A DNA stretch of 13,021 nt from positions 1-13,021 of the forward strand of contig JABEUL010000294.1 of assembly GCA_013044465.1 (NCBI GenBank), written 5' to 3'. This stretch comes from Acidimicrobiales bacterium. GTDB lineage: Bacteria; Actinomycetota; Acidimicrobiia; Acidimicrobiales; JABEUL01. Positions 1 through 6,517 of the stretch are shown piece by piece. How positions within the stretch are numbered: position 1 is the first letter of the stretch; each line of letters opens with the position of its first letter. The translations under genes were made by a program, and so were the position numbers. A model generated the notes under the pieces. It did no database searches. It was given only the letters and a program-made list of their open reading frames with translations, and had not been told where the DNA came from.

Positions 1-94
1 ATATGGTCAACGTTAAGTCGCTTAAGACTTGCTTCGACTTCTGGATAGTTTCAGAAGTCGAAGCAAGTCTTAAGCGACTTAACGTTGACCATAT
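1..94. repeat. Fold-back inverted repeat at contig end (43-bp arms, 8-nt spacer)
   Basis: Bases 1-43 are the exact reverse complement of bases 52-94, with an 8-nt spacer (44-51). The right arm is ordinary coding sequence of the aldo/keto reductase (SEVEASLKRL...VDHI), so the left arm is an inverted copy of the gene rather than a natural terminator or operator. Fold-backs like this at a contig end are a known product of multiple displacement amplification or assembly. A real inverted duplication is less likely but cannot be excluded from sequence alone. Confidence 0.9.
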
Positions 95-776
95 TGACTT
101 GTACCAAATACATAGGCCTGATGAAGATACTGACATTGATGAAACGTTGAGTGCTCTTAGTGACCTAGTACATTCCGGGAAAATAAGATACTTTGGAAGT
201 TCTACTTTTCCAGCTCAAAAAATTGTTGAAGCGCAGTGGAGGTCCAAAGAGAGAAACTTCGAAAGATTCGTGACCGAACAGCCACCATATTCAATGCTAG
301 TTCGAGGAATCGAGAAGAATATTCTTCCCACCACCTTAAAATACAATATGGGAGTTCTGCCTTGGAGTCCACTAGCTGGGGGTTGGCTTTCTGGAAAGTT
401 TGGGATTGGCAAAGAAAACAAATCTATGAGGGCAAAGCGAATTCCCGAGCGTTACGACCTATCAGTCCCTGAGAATCAAACTAAGGTTGAGATCGTGTCT
501 AAGCTTCAAGATCTCGCTGATGAAGCCGACATAAGTTTAATTGACATGGCACTTGCATTCGTGCTTGAACATCCTGCTATCACCTCAGCAATAATCGGCC
601 CAAGAACAGTTGAACATTTAGAGTCTCAGTTAGGTGCAGCAAGTATCACGCTAGAAGAATCGCTCTTAGACAAGATTGACGAAATCGTGCCACCAGGAAC
701 AAATATCAATAAAGCAGATTCAGGTTGGGCGCCTAAATCTTTAACCGATAAGTCAAGCAGAAGGCGCCCCCACTAG
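3..776 (+). CDS. Aldo/keto reductase, N-terminally truncated
   Basis: NADPH-dependent aldo/keto reductase (TIM barrel, cytoplasmic), C-terminal about 240 residues of a family normally near 320-340 aa. Visible family motifs are the EASLKRL-VDHIDLYQIHRPD strand/helix with the catalytic-tetrad His, GKIRYFGSSTF, the LPWSPLAGGWLSGKFG strand, and the cofactor-end block AIIGPRTVEHL followed by VPPGTNIN. The Asp/Tyr/Lys of the catalytic tetrad would lie in the missing N-terminal part. The open frame runs from base 3, but the first 15 or so residues are translated from the fold-back arm, so genuine homology begins near base 50. The ATG at base 3 should not be taken as the start. The gene converges on the next reductase with 46 bp between them. 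The physiological substrate cannot be told from sequence. Confidence 0.85.
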   Translation: MVNVKSLKTCFDFWIVSEVEASLKRLNVDHIDLYQIHRPDEDTDIDETLSALSDLVHSGKIRYFGSSTFPAQKIVEAQWRSKERNFERFVTEQPPYSMLVRGIEKNILPTTLKYNMGVLPWSPLAGGWLSGKFGIGKENKSMRAKRIPERYDLSVPENQTKVEIVSKLQDLADEADISLIDMALAFVLEHPAITSAIIGPRTVEHLESQLGAASITLEESLLDKIDEIVPPGTNINKADSGWAPKSLTDKSSRRRPH

Positions 777-822
777 TAATTTTATAGGCCCAAAGTTCTA
801 ATTCCAATTTTAGGATTTAACT

Positions 823-1794
823 TTACTTATTAACTGTTGACATGTCCTGATATCTATCTCCGAGAGGCGTTTCAACACTTTTACTCAGGGATTCTACTTC
901 GTCACTGGTTAGAGAAATATCAGTTGCCTTAACATTTTCCTCTAGGTACTTCACTTTCTTGGTTCCTGGGATTGGAACAATGTGTTCAGTCTGAGCCAGT
1001 AACCAGGCAATTGCAATTTGGCCACTCGTGCAACCCTTTTTCTTTGCTAGTTCTTCAATTGGTTGAAGTAAGGAGAGATTTTTTTCAAGATTTTCAGGAG
1101 AAAATCTAGGAAATCTGACAGTTCTAGAATCACCTTGAGAAATATCGGCTTGACTTTTTATACCACCTGTTAACATTCCTCTTCCCAATGGGCTATAAGC
1201 TACTAAACCAATTGATAACTCAACAAGTACTGGCATTATTTCATTCTCAACGTCTCTTGTAAAAAGTGAGTACTCACTTTGAAGCGCCGATATTTTGTGC
1301 ACACTATCTGCTTTTCGAATTGTCTCTGCAGAAGCTTCAGATAGTCCTAGATGCCTCACTTTTCCAGCTTCTACCAACGATGCCATCGCCCCAACAGTTT
1401 CTTCTATTGGAACAGTAGTGTCCACTCTGTGCTGGTAATATAGATCGATATAATCAATTCCTAGTCTTTTTAAAGAACCTTCGCATGCAGCAATTACGTA
1501 CTCTGGTCTGCCATTTATACCAACCCAGCTTCCATCTTCTCTTCTCTCATTCCCGAACTTAGTTGCAATTACTACCTCCTCACGCCTGCCCTCAATTGCT
1601 TTGCCAACTAATACTTCATTCTTAAATGGTCCATACATATCTGCTGTATCAAGAAAGGTGCAGCCTAAATCAATTGCTTTATGAATAGTCTTAATTGACT
1701 CCTCATCATTTTCAGTACCATAGAACTCTGACATCCCCATGCAGCCAAGCCCAATCTCTGACACTTCTAGTGTTCCTAATTTTCTTGTTTTCAT
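823..1794 (-). CDS. Aldo/keto reductase, full length
   Basis: Complete 323-aa NADPH-dependent aldo/keto reductase, probably an AKR13-like general aldehyde/ketone reductase. The catalytic tetrad is readable: Asp49 and Tyr54 in FLDTADMYG, Lys79 in ATKFG, His122 in YQHRVD. The cofactor loop is VPIPGTKKVKYLEENVKA near the C-terminus, and LVAYSPLGRGMLTG marks strand 7. The ATG at 1794 is preferred because the protein begins directly with the family's first strand (KLGTLEVSEIGLGCMGM). No Shine-Dalgarno is visible, but a TAGTAT -10 lies 7 nt upstream (1807-1802), which fits a leaderless transcript. Two palindromes further upstream suggest a dedicated regulator. It is not a duplicate of the neighbouring reductase, since the sequences are clearly divergent. 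Substrate unknown. Confidence 0.93.
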   Translation of the reverse strand: MKTRKLGTLEVSEIGLGCMGMSEFYGTENDEESIKTIHKAIDLGCTFLDTADMYGPFKNEVLVGKAIEGRREEVVIATKFGNERREDGSWVGINGRPEYVIAACEGSLKRLGIDYIDLYYQHRVDTTVPIEETVGAMASLVEAGKVRHLGLSEASAETIRKADSVHKISALQSEYSLFTRDVENEIMPVLVELSIGLVAYSPLGRGMLTGGIKSQADISQGDSRTVRFPRFSPENLEKNLSLLQPIEELAKKKGCTSGQIAIAWLLAQTEHIVPIPGTKKVKYLEENVKATDISLTSDEVESLSKSVETPLGDRYQDMSTVNK

Positions 1795-1801
1795 AATTTA
1801 T

Positions 1802-1860
1802 ATACTAATCATAAGAACTTTAAATAAAGCGTTTAATTTAAAGTGAAAAAGTTTAACTTT
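1802..1860 (-). promoter_or_regulatory. Putative promoter and operators of the minus-strand reductase
   Basis: A TAGTAT -10-like hexamer (1807-1802) sits 7 nt from the ATG. Upstream are two symmetric sites: ACTTTAAAT (1817-1825) and ATTTAAAGT (1836-1844), 9-bp perfect arms with a 10-nt spacer, and the 13-bp palindrome AAAGTTTAACTTT (1848-1860). The DNA is very AT-rich, so some symmetry is expected by chance, but a 9-bp perfect repeat next to a second palindrome in a promoter position suggests a regulator site. No -35 box is obvious. Confidence 0.4.
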
Positions 1861-1861
1861 A

Positions 1862-2065
1862 GTGCAAAGCAAATTCCAGATGGCATTCTCATGCTTAGGA
1901 CTCCCTCAGAGTCAGGAGAGTTGTGGGATGAAGTTAGTCCAAGAGTTCTTAGGACATAGGGATCTAAATTCAACCACTATCTACACCCATCTCTCACCAG
2001 ACAAACTAGCCAAAGTTCACTCATCTACTCATCCAGGTGCCACCAACCAAAAGGCAGTTGACTAA
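1862..2065 (+). pseudogene. Tyrosine recombinase (XerC/XerD-like) C-terminal remnant
   Basis: The 3' end of a tyrosine recombinase. The frame contains VQEFLGHRDLNSTTIYTHLS, the box-II signature with the active-site His of LGH and the catalytic Tyr of TIYTH, followed by DKLAKVHSSTHP, which is how XerC/XerD proteins end. Only about 45 of roughly 300 residues are recognisable. Just upstream, in the frame starting at 1881, WHSHA is followed directly by TAG (1896-1898). This resembles the R-H-S-H-A-T part of box II (catalytic Arg and His) with the Arg mutated and the frame shifted. No catalytic core lies further 5', where the reductase promoter begins. The gene is therefore a dead fragment, either left by an integrated element or a truncated copy of a chromosomal xer gene. 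Confidence 0.8.
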
Positions 2066-2436
2066 AGCCTTTTAAACACCACGTCAACTACTGCGATTGT
2101 GGCAAGATAGGTTAAGTGCAACTGCCCAAATCCGAGAAGAAACTAACGGCACATCTTCAAATAACGCTTATCCGTGATTTCCCTGCAATTACTCTTTTTT
2201 AGCTGCTAATTCTTTCTACATCATCCCAGCTACACCACCAGTTAAACCACAAGAAACATCTTTAAATTCACGCCAATTCGCGTCTATCTCCGCAGATGCT
2301 ACAGGTGATCCAGTGAATTGGAGTGATCCGAGTGGGAAGTACTGTGTATAAGATCCATACGCGATTACTGCTTTGGCCCAGCCCACGCCGTGTCAAGTTC
2401 ACTGATCACCGTGAAACCAATCGATCTTTAGTGTGA
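2066..2436. other. Debris region without an intact gene; possible RHS-like C-terminal scrap
   Basis: No complete gene is visible here. On the plus strand an open frame runs from 2178 to a TAA at 2349-2351, and its last residues read DATGDPVNWSDPSGKYCV. The D-P-V-N-x-x-D-P-x-G pattern resembles the end of RHS/YD-repeat cores (typically NNPVNxxDPSG), after which a variable toxin tip would follow. Here the frame ends seven residues later and there is no start codon or core upstream. I treat it as a possible remnant only, since the motif is short. Lying beside the recombinase fragment, the stretch is consistent with an eroded mobile or accessory region. Confidence 0.3.
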
Positions 2437-2464
2437 TAGTATTCAAGCAATCAATTGAATACTA
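2437..2464 (+). promoter_or_regulatory. ArsR-type operator overlapping the sulfur operon promoter
   Basis: A perfect 10-bp inverted repeat, TAGTATTCAA (2437-2446) and TTGAATACTA (2455-2464), with an 8-nt spacer. The TTCAA/TTGAA half-sites are of the kind bound by ArsR/SmtB dimers. The left arm contains a TAGTAT -10-like hexamer, and the start codon of the ArsR-rhodanese gene follows 15 nt after the right arm. A bound repressor would block the promoter, so autoregulation is the natural reading. The link to this regulator is an inference from position and symmetry. Confidence 0.65.
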
Positions 2465-2479
2465 GAGAAGAGGATCTAA

Positions 2480-3211
2480 ATGGAAGGCAGAGAGTTCAAG
2501 AATTCAATCTTTGAGCAGTTTGCTCGTGCAGCAAATGCATTTGCTTCTCCTAAACGAGTTGAGATCATTGATCTTCTTTCTCAAGGCGAACGCAGCGTCG
2601 CATCGATCTCACAATCTACAAATATGGCCATTGCTAATACCTCCAGACATCTCCAGATTCTCAGAAATGCTGGAATGCTATCTACTCGAAAAGACGGTTT
2701 AAATGTCCTCTACCGTATAGCTGACGATTCAGTAATAGAAGGCTATAGGGCACTTTGTGCATTAGCCGAATCTCGGATTAGTGAGGTGCGTCATCTGGCA
2801 GAAGCGTTTTTCGGCGAATTAGATGGGGCTGACCCGGTTAATGTTAACGAGCTACTAAAAAGATCCAGAGCTGGTGAGGTTGTAGTAGTTGATGTGCGTC
2901 CACAGCTTGAGTTCGAAGCTGGTCATCTACCGGGTGCTATCAATATAGCGCTTGATGAACTTTCAGATCGGGTTACTGACTTTGACCCGGATACCGCTGT
3001 CGTAGCTTACTGTCGCGGTCGGTACTGTGTCCTGGCAGCACAAGCAGTGGCAATCTTTCGCGCTGTGGGACTTCAGGCTGAGCGTCTCGAAGGTGGTCCT
3101 GCGGATTGGCGTGTTGATGGAATACCCCTCGCGTTTGGACCTTCCACTCATAAACCACAGCACCTTCACTCACGTAAAAAGAATCCAAAAGCGAGAGGAT
3201 CAATTAAATGA
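2480..3211 (+). CDS. ArsR-family repressor fused to a rhodanese domain
   Basis: Two-domain regulator of 243 aa. Residues about 12-85 form an ArsR/SmtB winged helix, with recognition helix around NTSRHLQILRNAGML (53-67) and a beta-wing ending in VLYRI. After a helical linker (86-118), residues about 121-215 are a rhodanese domain with VVDVRPQLEFEAGHLPGAIN and the active loop C178-R-G-R-Y-C183. Cys178 is the expected persulfide-accepting residue and Cys183 could form a disulfide or polysulfide with it. Related fusions usually have Pro at the fourth loop position; here it is Arg181. The tail is basic and His-containing (THKPQHLHS). GAAGAGGA (2467-2474) is a good ribosome site 5 nt before the ATG. 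As first gene of the operon with a palindrome in its promoter, it likely represses its own operon until persulfide modifies it; that mechanism is inferred. Confidence 0.93.
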   Translation: MEGREFKNSIFEQFARAANAFASPKRVEIIDLLSQGERSVASISQSTNMAIANTSRHLQILRNAGMLSTRKDGLNVLYRIADDSVIEGYRALCALAESRISEVRHLAEAFFGELDGADPVNVNELLKRSRAGEVVVVDVRPQLEFEAGHLPGAINIALDELSDRVTDFDPDTAVVAYCRGRYCVLAAQAVAIFRAVGLQAERLEGGPADWRVDGIPLAFGPSTHKPQHLHSRKKNPKARGSIK

Positions 3212-3281
3212 AGGTCCGAAAGTATTACTTAGATGGCTCTGAACTAAAAAGTGTCAGCCTACTATCAACGAGGTTCCAGTC

Positions 3282-3539
3282 ATGATGTGGGGATGGGGAT
3301 ACGGACACTTTAGTTGGGAGATATGGCTCCCGATGATGATTTTCATGTTTGCATTCCTGGCAGTCATTGTCTTTACAGTCCTGATGCTCGCTCGTTCCTT
3401 TACTTCTCGACCCGGTTTTCACGATCAAGTTGGACACAGCAGCGATCCTAAACAGATTTTGGCTGAGCGCTTTGCAAGGGGAGAAATTGAGGCCGATGAG
3501 TACTTAAAAAGGAAGGGTGTCCTAGAAAAGGATAAATGA
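3282..3539 (+). CDS. Small SHOCT-domain membrane protein
   Basis: An 85-aa protein with a Trp/Met-rich N-terminus (MMWGWGYGHFSWEIW), one transmembrane helix about residues 14-38, and a C-terminal SHOCT module (ILAERFARGEIEADEYLKRK, with the characteristic RYARGEI/L-EEY pattern). SHOCT is a short oligomerisation or regulatory helix pair found at the ends of many bacterial membrane proteins. AGG at 3271-3273 lies 8 nt before the first of two adjacent ATG codons (3282 and 3285); I use the first. It is 70 bp downstream of the ArsR-rhodanese gene and 47 bp upstream of the DsrE gene, same strand, so it belongs to the operon. It may anchor or organise the soluble sulfur proteins, but no direct function is known. 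Confidence 0.88.
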   Translation: MMWGWGYGHFSWEIWLPMMIFMFAFLAVIVFTVLMLARSFTSRPGFHDQVGHSSDPKQILAERFARGEIEADEYLKRKGVLEKDK

Positions 3540-3586
3540 GTACAGTGCTCATAGTTTTACAAAACAACTACGAAGGGAAATAGACA

Positions 3587-3940
3587 ATGAAGTTTCTGGT
3601 GATACTAAATGACCCGCCATATGGCACGGAACGGGTATACAACGGGCTTAGACTCGCTACAAATCTGCTTGTTAAACACGATGAAGCTGAAATGTCACTT
3701 TTTTTGATGGGAGATTCAGCCAGTGCGGCAAAATTAGGCCAGAAGACTCCAAATGGCTACTACAACATAGAACGAATGCTCGACCACCTGATACGCAAAG
3801 GTGCATCGGCAAAGGTTTGTGGCACCTGCATGGATGCCCGTGGCCTTAGTGACTCTGAGTTGATAGAAGGTGTAACCCGGTCCACTATGGATGAACTTAC
3901 TGAGCTTACATTCAATGCAGACAAGGTACTGGTGTTCTAA
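3587..3940 (+). CDS. DsrE/DsrF-like sulfur-handling protein
   Basis: A 117-aa single-domain DsrE-fold protein. The N-terminus MKFLVILNDPPYGTERVYNGLR and the LFLMGDSASAA strand/loop are typical. The functional site is the C78-G-T-C81 motif followed by MDARGL, and these are its only cysteines. Proteins of this family carry sulfur as a cysteine persulfide and pass it to partner proteins, acting in the cytoplasm. AAGGGA (3573-3578) gives a good ribosome site. The stop TAA shares its last A with the ATG of the flavoprotein gene (TAATG), so the two are probably translationally coupled and work together. The physiological sulfur donor and acceptor are not shown by sequence; the flavoprotein and the rhodanese domain of the regulator are the obvious candidates. 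Confidence 0.92.
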   Translation: MKFLVILNDPPYGTERVYNGLRLATNLLVKHDEAEMSLFLMGDSASAAKLGQKTPNGYYNIERMLDHLIRKGASAKVCGTCMDARGLSDSELIEGVTRSTMDELTELTFNADKVLVF

Positions 3941-5106
3941 TGGCTAATAACAGCCAACAAACTAGCCAGAGCATTGTGGTACTAGGTGGCGGAATTGGAG
4001 GAGTTGCAACTGCCAACAGACTGCGACGCCGTTTAGACCGTCGGCACCGAGTGATATTAATAAATCGGGACCAAGATTTCACTTTTGCCGCCTCCTTCCT
4101 ATGGGTAATGTCTGGAAAGCGTAAGCCAAGCCAGGTGACTCACTCTCTGAAGTCACTGGGGAAGAAAGGTATTGAAGTTGTCATCGGGAAGATCGAAGCA
4201 ATTGATCCAGAGAGTCGAATCGTCACGGTTGATGGGAAACAGATACATGCGGACTATATGGTTGTCTCCCTTGGAATCGATTACGCACTAGATTCAATCC
4301 CTGGGTTAAAAGAGGCCGGCGAAACTTTTGCCACGCTCGATGGGGCGCAGAAGCTATCTCCAGCTATAAAGTCATTCACCAAAGGCAAAGTGTTAATTGT
4401 TACTGCAGCGCCAATGTATCGATGCCCAGCTGCTCCCTACGAGTCGGCATTCTTAATTGATGAAATAACAAGGACCAATAAGGTCAGAGGGCAGGTGGAA
4501 ATATCAATACATTCAGCCGAACCTGGACCGATGGCAGTTGCTGGTGCCAATGTCTCACAAGCAGTTATCACGCTTTTAGCTGATCGTGAAATTAACTACC
4601 AACCCTCTCACCAGATCACCTCGGCAACAAAAGGCACTGCGGACTTTGCTGATGGAAAATCTGAGGCCTTTGACATGTTGGTATATATGCCTCCTATCGG
4701 ATTACCCGCCGTCTTGGCATCATCTTCACTTGTTGGACCATCTGGGTGGATTGAAGCTGATCGCCACGCCTTGACCACGTCTTTTCCTAATGTATATGCG
4801 ATTGGAGATAATACGCAGCTTCCGCTAATTACTGGAAAGCCCCTCCCGCGAGCAGGTGTATTCGCTCACGCTCAAGCACTAGTTGTAGCTGACAACATAA
4901 GCGCAAGCATCAATGGCAAAGACGCTACGTCTAGTTTTGACGGTCACGGAGGATGTTTCATCGAGACCGGCTTCGGGAAAGCTGGCTATGGTTCAGGTAA
5001 CTTTTTTGCAGAGCCGTCGCCAAGCGTGAAAATCCGACAACCGTCACGTCGTCTTCATCTCTCCAAAGTGGCCTTCGAGTATAACGTTATGAAAAGATGG
5101 CTTTAG
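3940..5106 (+). CDS. Sulfide:quinone oxidoreductase-like FAD flavoprotein
   Basis: A 388-aa FAD-dependent pyridine-nucleotide-disulfide-superfamily enzyme resembling sulfide:quinone oxidoreductases and the flavocytochrome c flavoprotein. The first Rossmann motif is IVVLGGGIGGVATANRL (residues 12-28) and the second FAD contact is NVYAIGDNTQLP (284-295). The protein has exactly two cysteines: Cys162 in APMYRCPAAPYE and Cys339 in GHGGCFIETGFG. Both positions fit the redox-active pair that carries the growing polysulfide in SQR enzymes. The C-terminus (RRLHLSKVAFEYNVMKRWL) is basic and amphipathic, as expected of membrane-associated SQRs. It is the last gene of the operon and overlaps the DsrE stop codon by one base. 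The likely role is oxidation of sulfide to sulfane sulfur with quinone as acceptor; other disulfide or polysulfide reductase roles remain possible. Confidence 0.88.
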   Translation: MANNSQQTSQSIVVLGGGIGGVATANRLRRRLDRRHRVILINRDQDFTFAASFLWVMSGKRKPSQVTHSLKSLGKKGIEVVIGKIEAIDPESRIVTVDGKQIHADYMVVSLGIDYALDSIPGLKEAGETFATLDGAQKLSPAIKSFTKGKVLIVTAAPMYRCPAAPYESAFLIDEITRTNKVRGQVEISIHSAEPGPMAVAGANVSQAVITLLADREINYQPSHQITSATKGTADFADGKSEAFDMLVYMPPIGLPAVLASSSLVGPSGWIEADRHALTTSFPNVYAIGDNTQLPLITGKPLPRAGVFAHAQALVVADNISASINGKDATSSFDGHGGCFIETGFGKAGYGSGNFFAEPSPSVKIRQPSRRLHLSKVAFEYNVMKRWL

Positions 5107-5552
5107 GTGTTATAAGGCAAATAAATTGGTTGACAAGATGAACCACTCTAAGCCTTCATTCCATTTGGCTAATTAAACCGATTTGAATAATAGGCTGCCA
5201 TTGCTGTATCGGCAGTATTAGCTAATCGACACACTATTGGCTATTTCTATTTTATTTCACACCATTCAAGTAATCATCGTGTAGAGCAACTCTTCGATTT
5301 AAATGATAAGTCTGCGAATGCATCCCCTCCAAGTAGTTTCTGATTGAAATATGGCTAAATGTACTTCTAAGTTCTGGCACTGGCAACTTAGCGGAATTCG
5401 ACAATTACCTTTATCAAATGTAGAATAGCCACTGGTTGGGAGTATCAAGATGAAGCAGGATGGCCTTGCCAAGTTGTCAGCCAAGATTCGAACTTCCAGC
5501 GGAAAGTTCAAAGCTTTTTCATTATTAGTATTGACCTAATTACAAGATTAAA
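5107..5552. other. Intergenic stretch between convergent operons, no supportable gene
   Basis: No gene is convincing on either strand. The strongest inverted repeat I can see is CTGCC and GGCAG near 5195-5215, with a long loop and no T-tract, so I do not call a terminator. A plus-strand frame starting at an ATG near 5351 is interrupted by TAG after about 25 codons and then stays open to a TAA near 5539. This is weak and may be chance. It lies between the 3' ends of the sulfur operon and the minus-strand small-protein operon. Confidence 0.5.
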
Positions 5553-6020
5553 TCACTTTATTGCAGAACTTGTGACTGTTCCCATGCTATCCATCTCTGC
5601 TCTTGGCTGAGGGCCGTTTTGCAGGCCAGAGTCAACTATCTTAAATGTACTTTGATCGATAATGAAAATAAGATCATTGCCGCTAGGGGCAGGTGCCCCG
5701 TAAGGAGCAGGACAAGAATTGCAGGTAAAATGGATTCCAGTTATAAGAACTACGTAAACAGGCTCATCCGAGTCTGAAGTTGAGCCGGCCATCTTCTCAT
5801 TGGCTGTTTTTCGGTCAGTAGCAACCCAAGCCACCTCCAAAGGCATTTTCCCTCCCATATTGCTTCCCTCCGCCTTGGCAAAGGCGACCATTCTCGATTC
5901 AAGGGAAGAAACCGGCGGAGATTGACTAATCGTTGATTTATGAGAACCGGTAAACATCGCAATTCCCACGATTCCCGCTACGATTGTCGCCAGTATAACT
6001 AGAATAAACCGAACCTTCAT
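5553..6020 (-). CDS. Membrane-anchored or secreted protein of unknown function with a C-x-x-C motif
   Basis: A 155-aa protein with an N-terminal hydrophobic helix (residues 4-23) after a short basic start, so exported and probably anchored. The extracytoplasmic part has a low-complexity Ser/Pro linker (about 26-42) and a small domain containing TGIHFTC100-NSC103-PAPYGAPAP, then a strand pair NDLIFIIDQSTFKIVDSGL. A pattern of Pro/Gly-rich loop followed by a D-x-x-T-x-x-I-x-D-x-G-L strand pair occurs in several uncharacterised actinobacterial exported proteins, but I cannot name a family. I choose the ATG at 6020 because AGAAGG (6036-6031) sits 10 nt upstream; a longer frame starting with TTG at 6041 would put that ribosome site inside the coding sequence. 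It follows the preceding small gene by one base (TAA-T-ATG), so it is the last gene of a tight operon. Confidence 0.75.
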   Translation of the reverse strand: MKVRFILVILATIVAGIVGIAMFTGSHKSTISQSPPVSSLESRMVAFAKAEGSNMGGKMPLEVAWVATDRKTANEKMAGSTSDSDEPVYVVLITGIHFTCNSCPAPYGAPAPSGNDLIFIIDQSTFKIVDSGLQNGPQPRAEMDSMGTVTSSAIK

Positions 6021-6021
6021 A

Positions 6022-6219
6022 TTAACTTTGCCTTCTTTCAACCCTTGATGAGTCAGCTAATATTTCATACAATAATCCAAGAGAACCCGCAATACCAAAT
6101 CTGCCATTTAATGGGGTATAGATCCTCAATACTAGTTTCTCTTCCGTAAAATCCGTTAGCTGTTCATTAAATTCGCCTTGGAGGTAGTTTCCCAATGAGT
6201 AGCGATATCTTCTTTTCAT
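6022..6219 (-). CDS. Small hypothetical protein (65 aa), middle gene of a coupled trio
   Basis: The frame encodes MKRRYRYSLGNYLQGEFNEQ, then a mixed charged/hydrophobic stretch with LVLRIYTPLNGRFG and LGLLYEILADSSRVERR. It has no transmembrane segment or recognisable domain. The ATG at 6219 overlaps the upstream gene's TGA in an ATGA junction, and its own TAA ends one base before the next ATG. That packing is why I accept such a short ORF. The frame is also open upstream of the ATG for about 40 codons, so an alternative is that this and the upstream 45-aa ORF are one roughly 110-aa gene broken by a frameshift near 6220. No homologue recognised. Confidence 0.5.
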   Translation of the reverse strand: MKRRYRYSLGNYLQGEFNEQLTDFTEEKLVLRIYTPLNGRFGIAGSLGLLYEILADSSRVERRQS

Positions 6220-6353
6220 CGGCCAGATAACCAACTTAAGAATTGGGATTGTGGCTTCTCCAGAGGATGCACAGTTGCGCGAGTAACAGGATTCTCTATT
6301 TTGTAATAATCCACAACCAATTTATTTTTCACATTATGTTCACGCTCAGGCAT
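6216..6353 (-). CDS. Very small hypothetical protein (45 aa), first gene of a coupled trio
   Basis: An ORF of 45 codons starting MPEREHNVKNKLVVDYYKIE and ending SQFLSWLSGR, with hydrophilic, protein-like composition. The start is well supported: AGGA (6364-6361) lies 7 nt before the ATG at 6353. The stop TGA shares ATGA with the next gene's ATG, giving a three-gene run with the 65-aa and 155-aa ORFs. No domain is recognisable. It could be the N-terminal part of a single gene with its neighbour if one base has been lost or gained near the junction. It is too short to be called by ordinary length filters. Confidence 0.5.
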   Translation of the reverse strand: MPEREHNVKNKLVVDYYKIENPVTRATVHPLEKPQSQFLSWLSGR

Positions 6354-6517
6354 CTAGCTTTCCTGCAAAAAATTAGTCCATCTCGCATGTATTAAGTCAA
6401 GATGAAGCCCATTATTGATTTCAATTCATTAATTGCGCTTTTTAAAGCGAGGGCAGCTTAGCCAGTTATTTAGCAATTACCTGGATTTTCGGGTTGCCAT
6501 AATCTAGGACCGCCTAA
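6354..6517. other. Spacer upstream of the small-gene trio
   Basis: About 160 bp of AT-rich DNA between the interrupted two-TM gene and the 45-aa ORF. It contains GCGCTTTTTAAAGCG near 6435-6449, a short symmetric run on either side of TTTTT that could mark the end of the upstream gene or the promoter of the trio. Nothing else is visible. No terminator with a clear T-tract and no consensus promoter was found. Confidence 0.3.

Noticed and set aside
1..94. Natural hairpin, terminator or attachment site at the window start
   Set aside because: The right arm is plain reductase coding sequence and the repeat begins at base 1, which fits an assembly or amplification fold-back better.
5195..5215. Candidate terminator CTGCC...GGCAG after the sulfur operon
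   Set aside because: Five-base arms, a long loop and no following T-tract.
5299..5511. Minus-strand 70-codon ORF in the gap after the SQR-like gene
   Set aside because: Composition is not protein-like, no ribosome site, no domain, and no operon partner.
5351..5541. Plus-strand frame starting MAKCTSKFWHW, interrupted by TAG, then open as MKQDGLAKLSAK
   Set aside because: Short, with a stop directly before the ATG and another inside. It could be a remnant, but the evidence is no better than chance.
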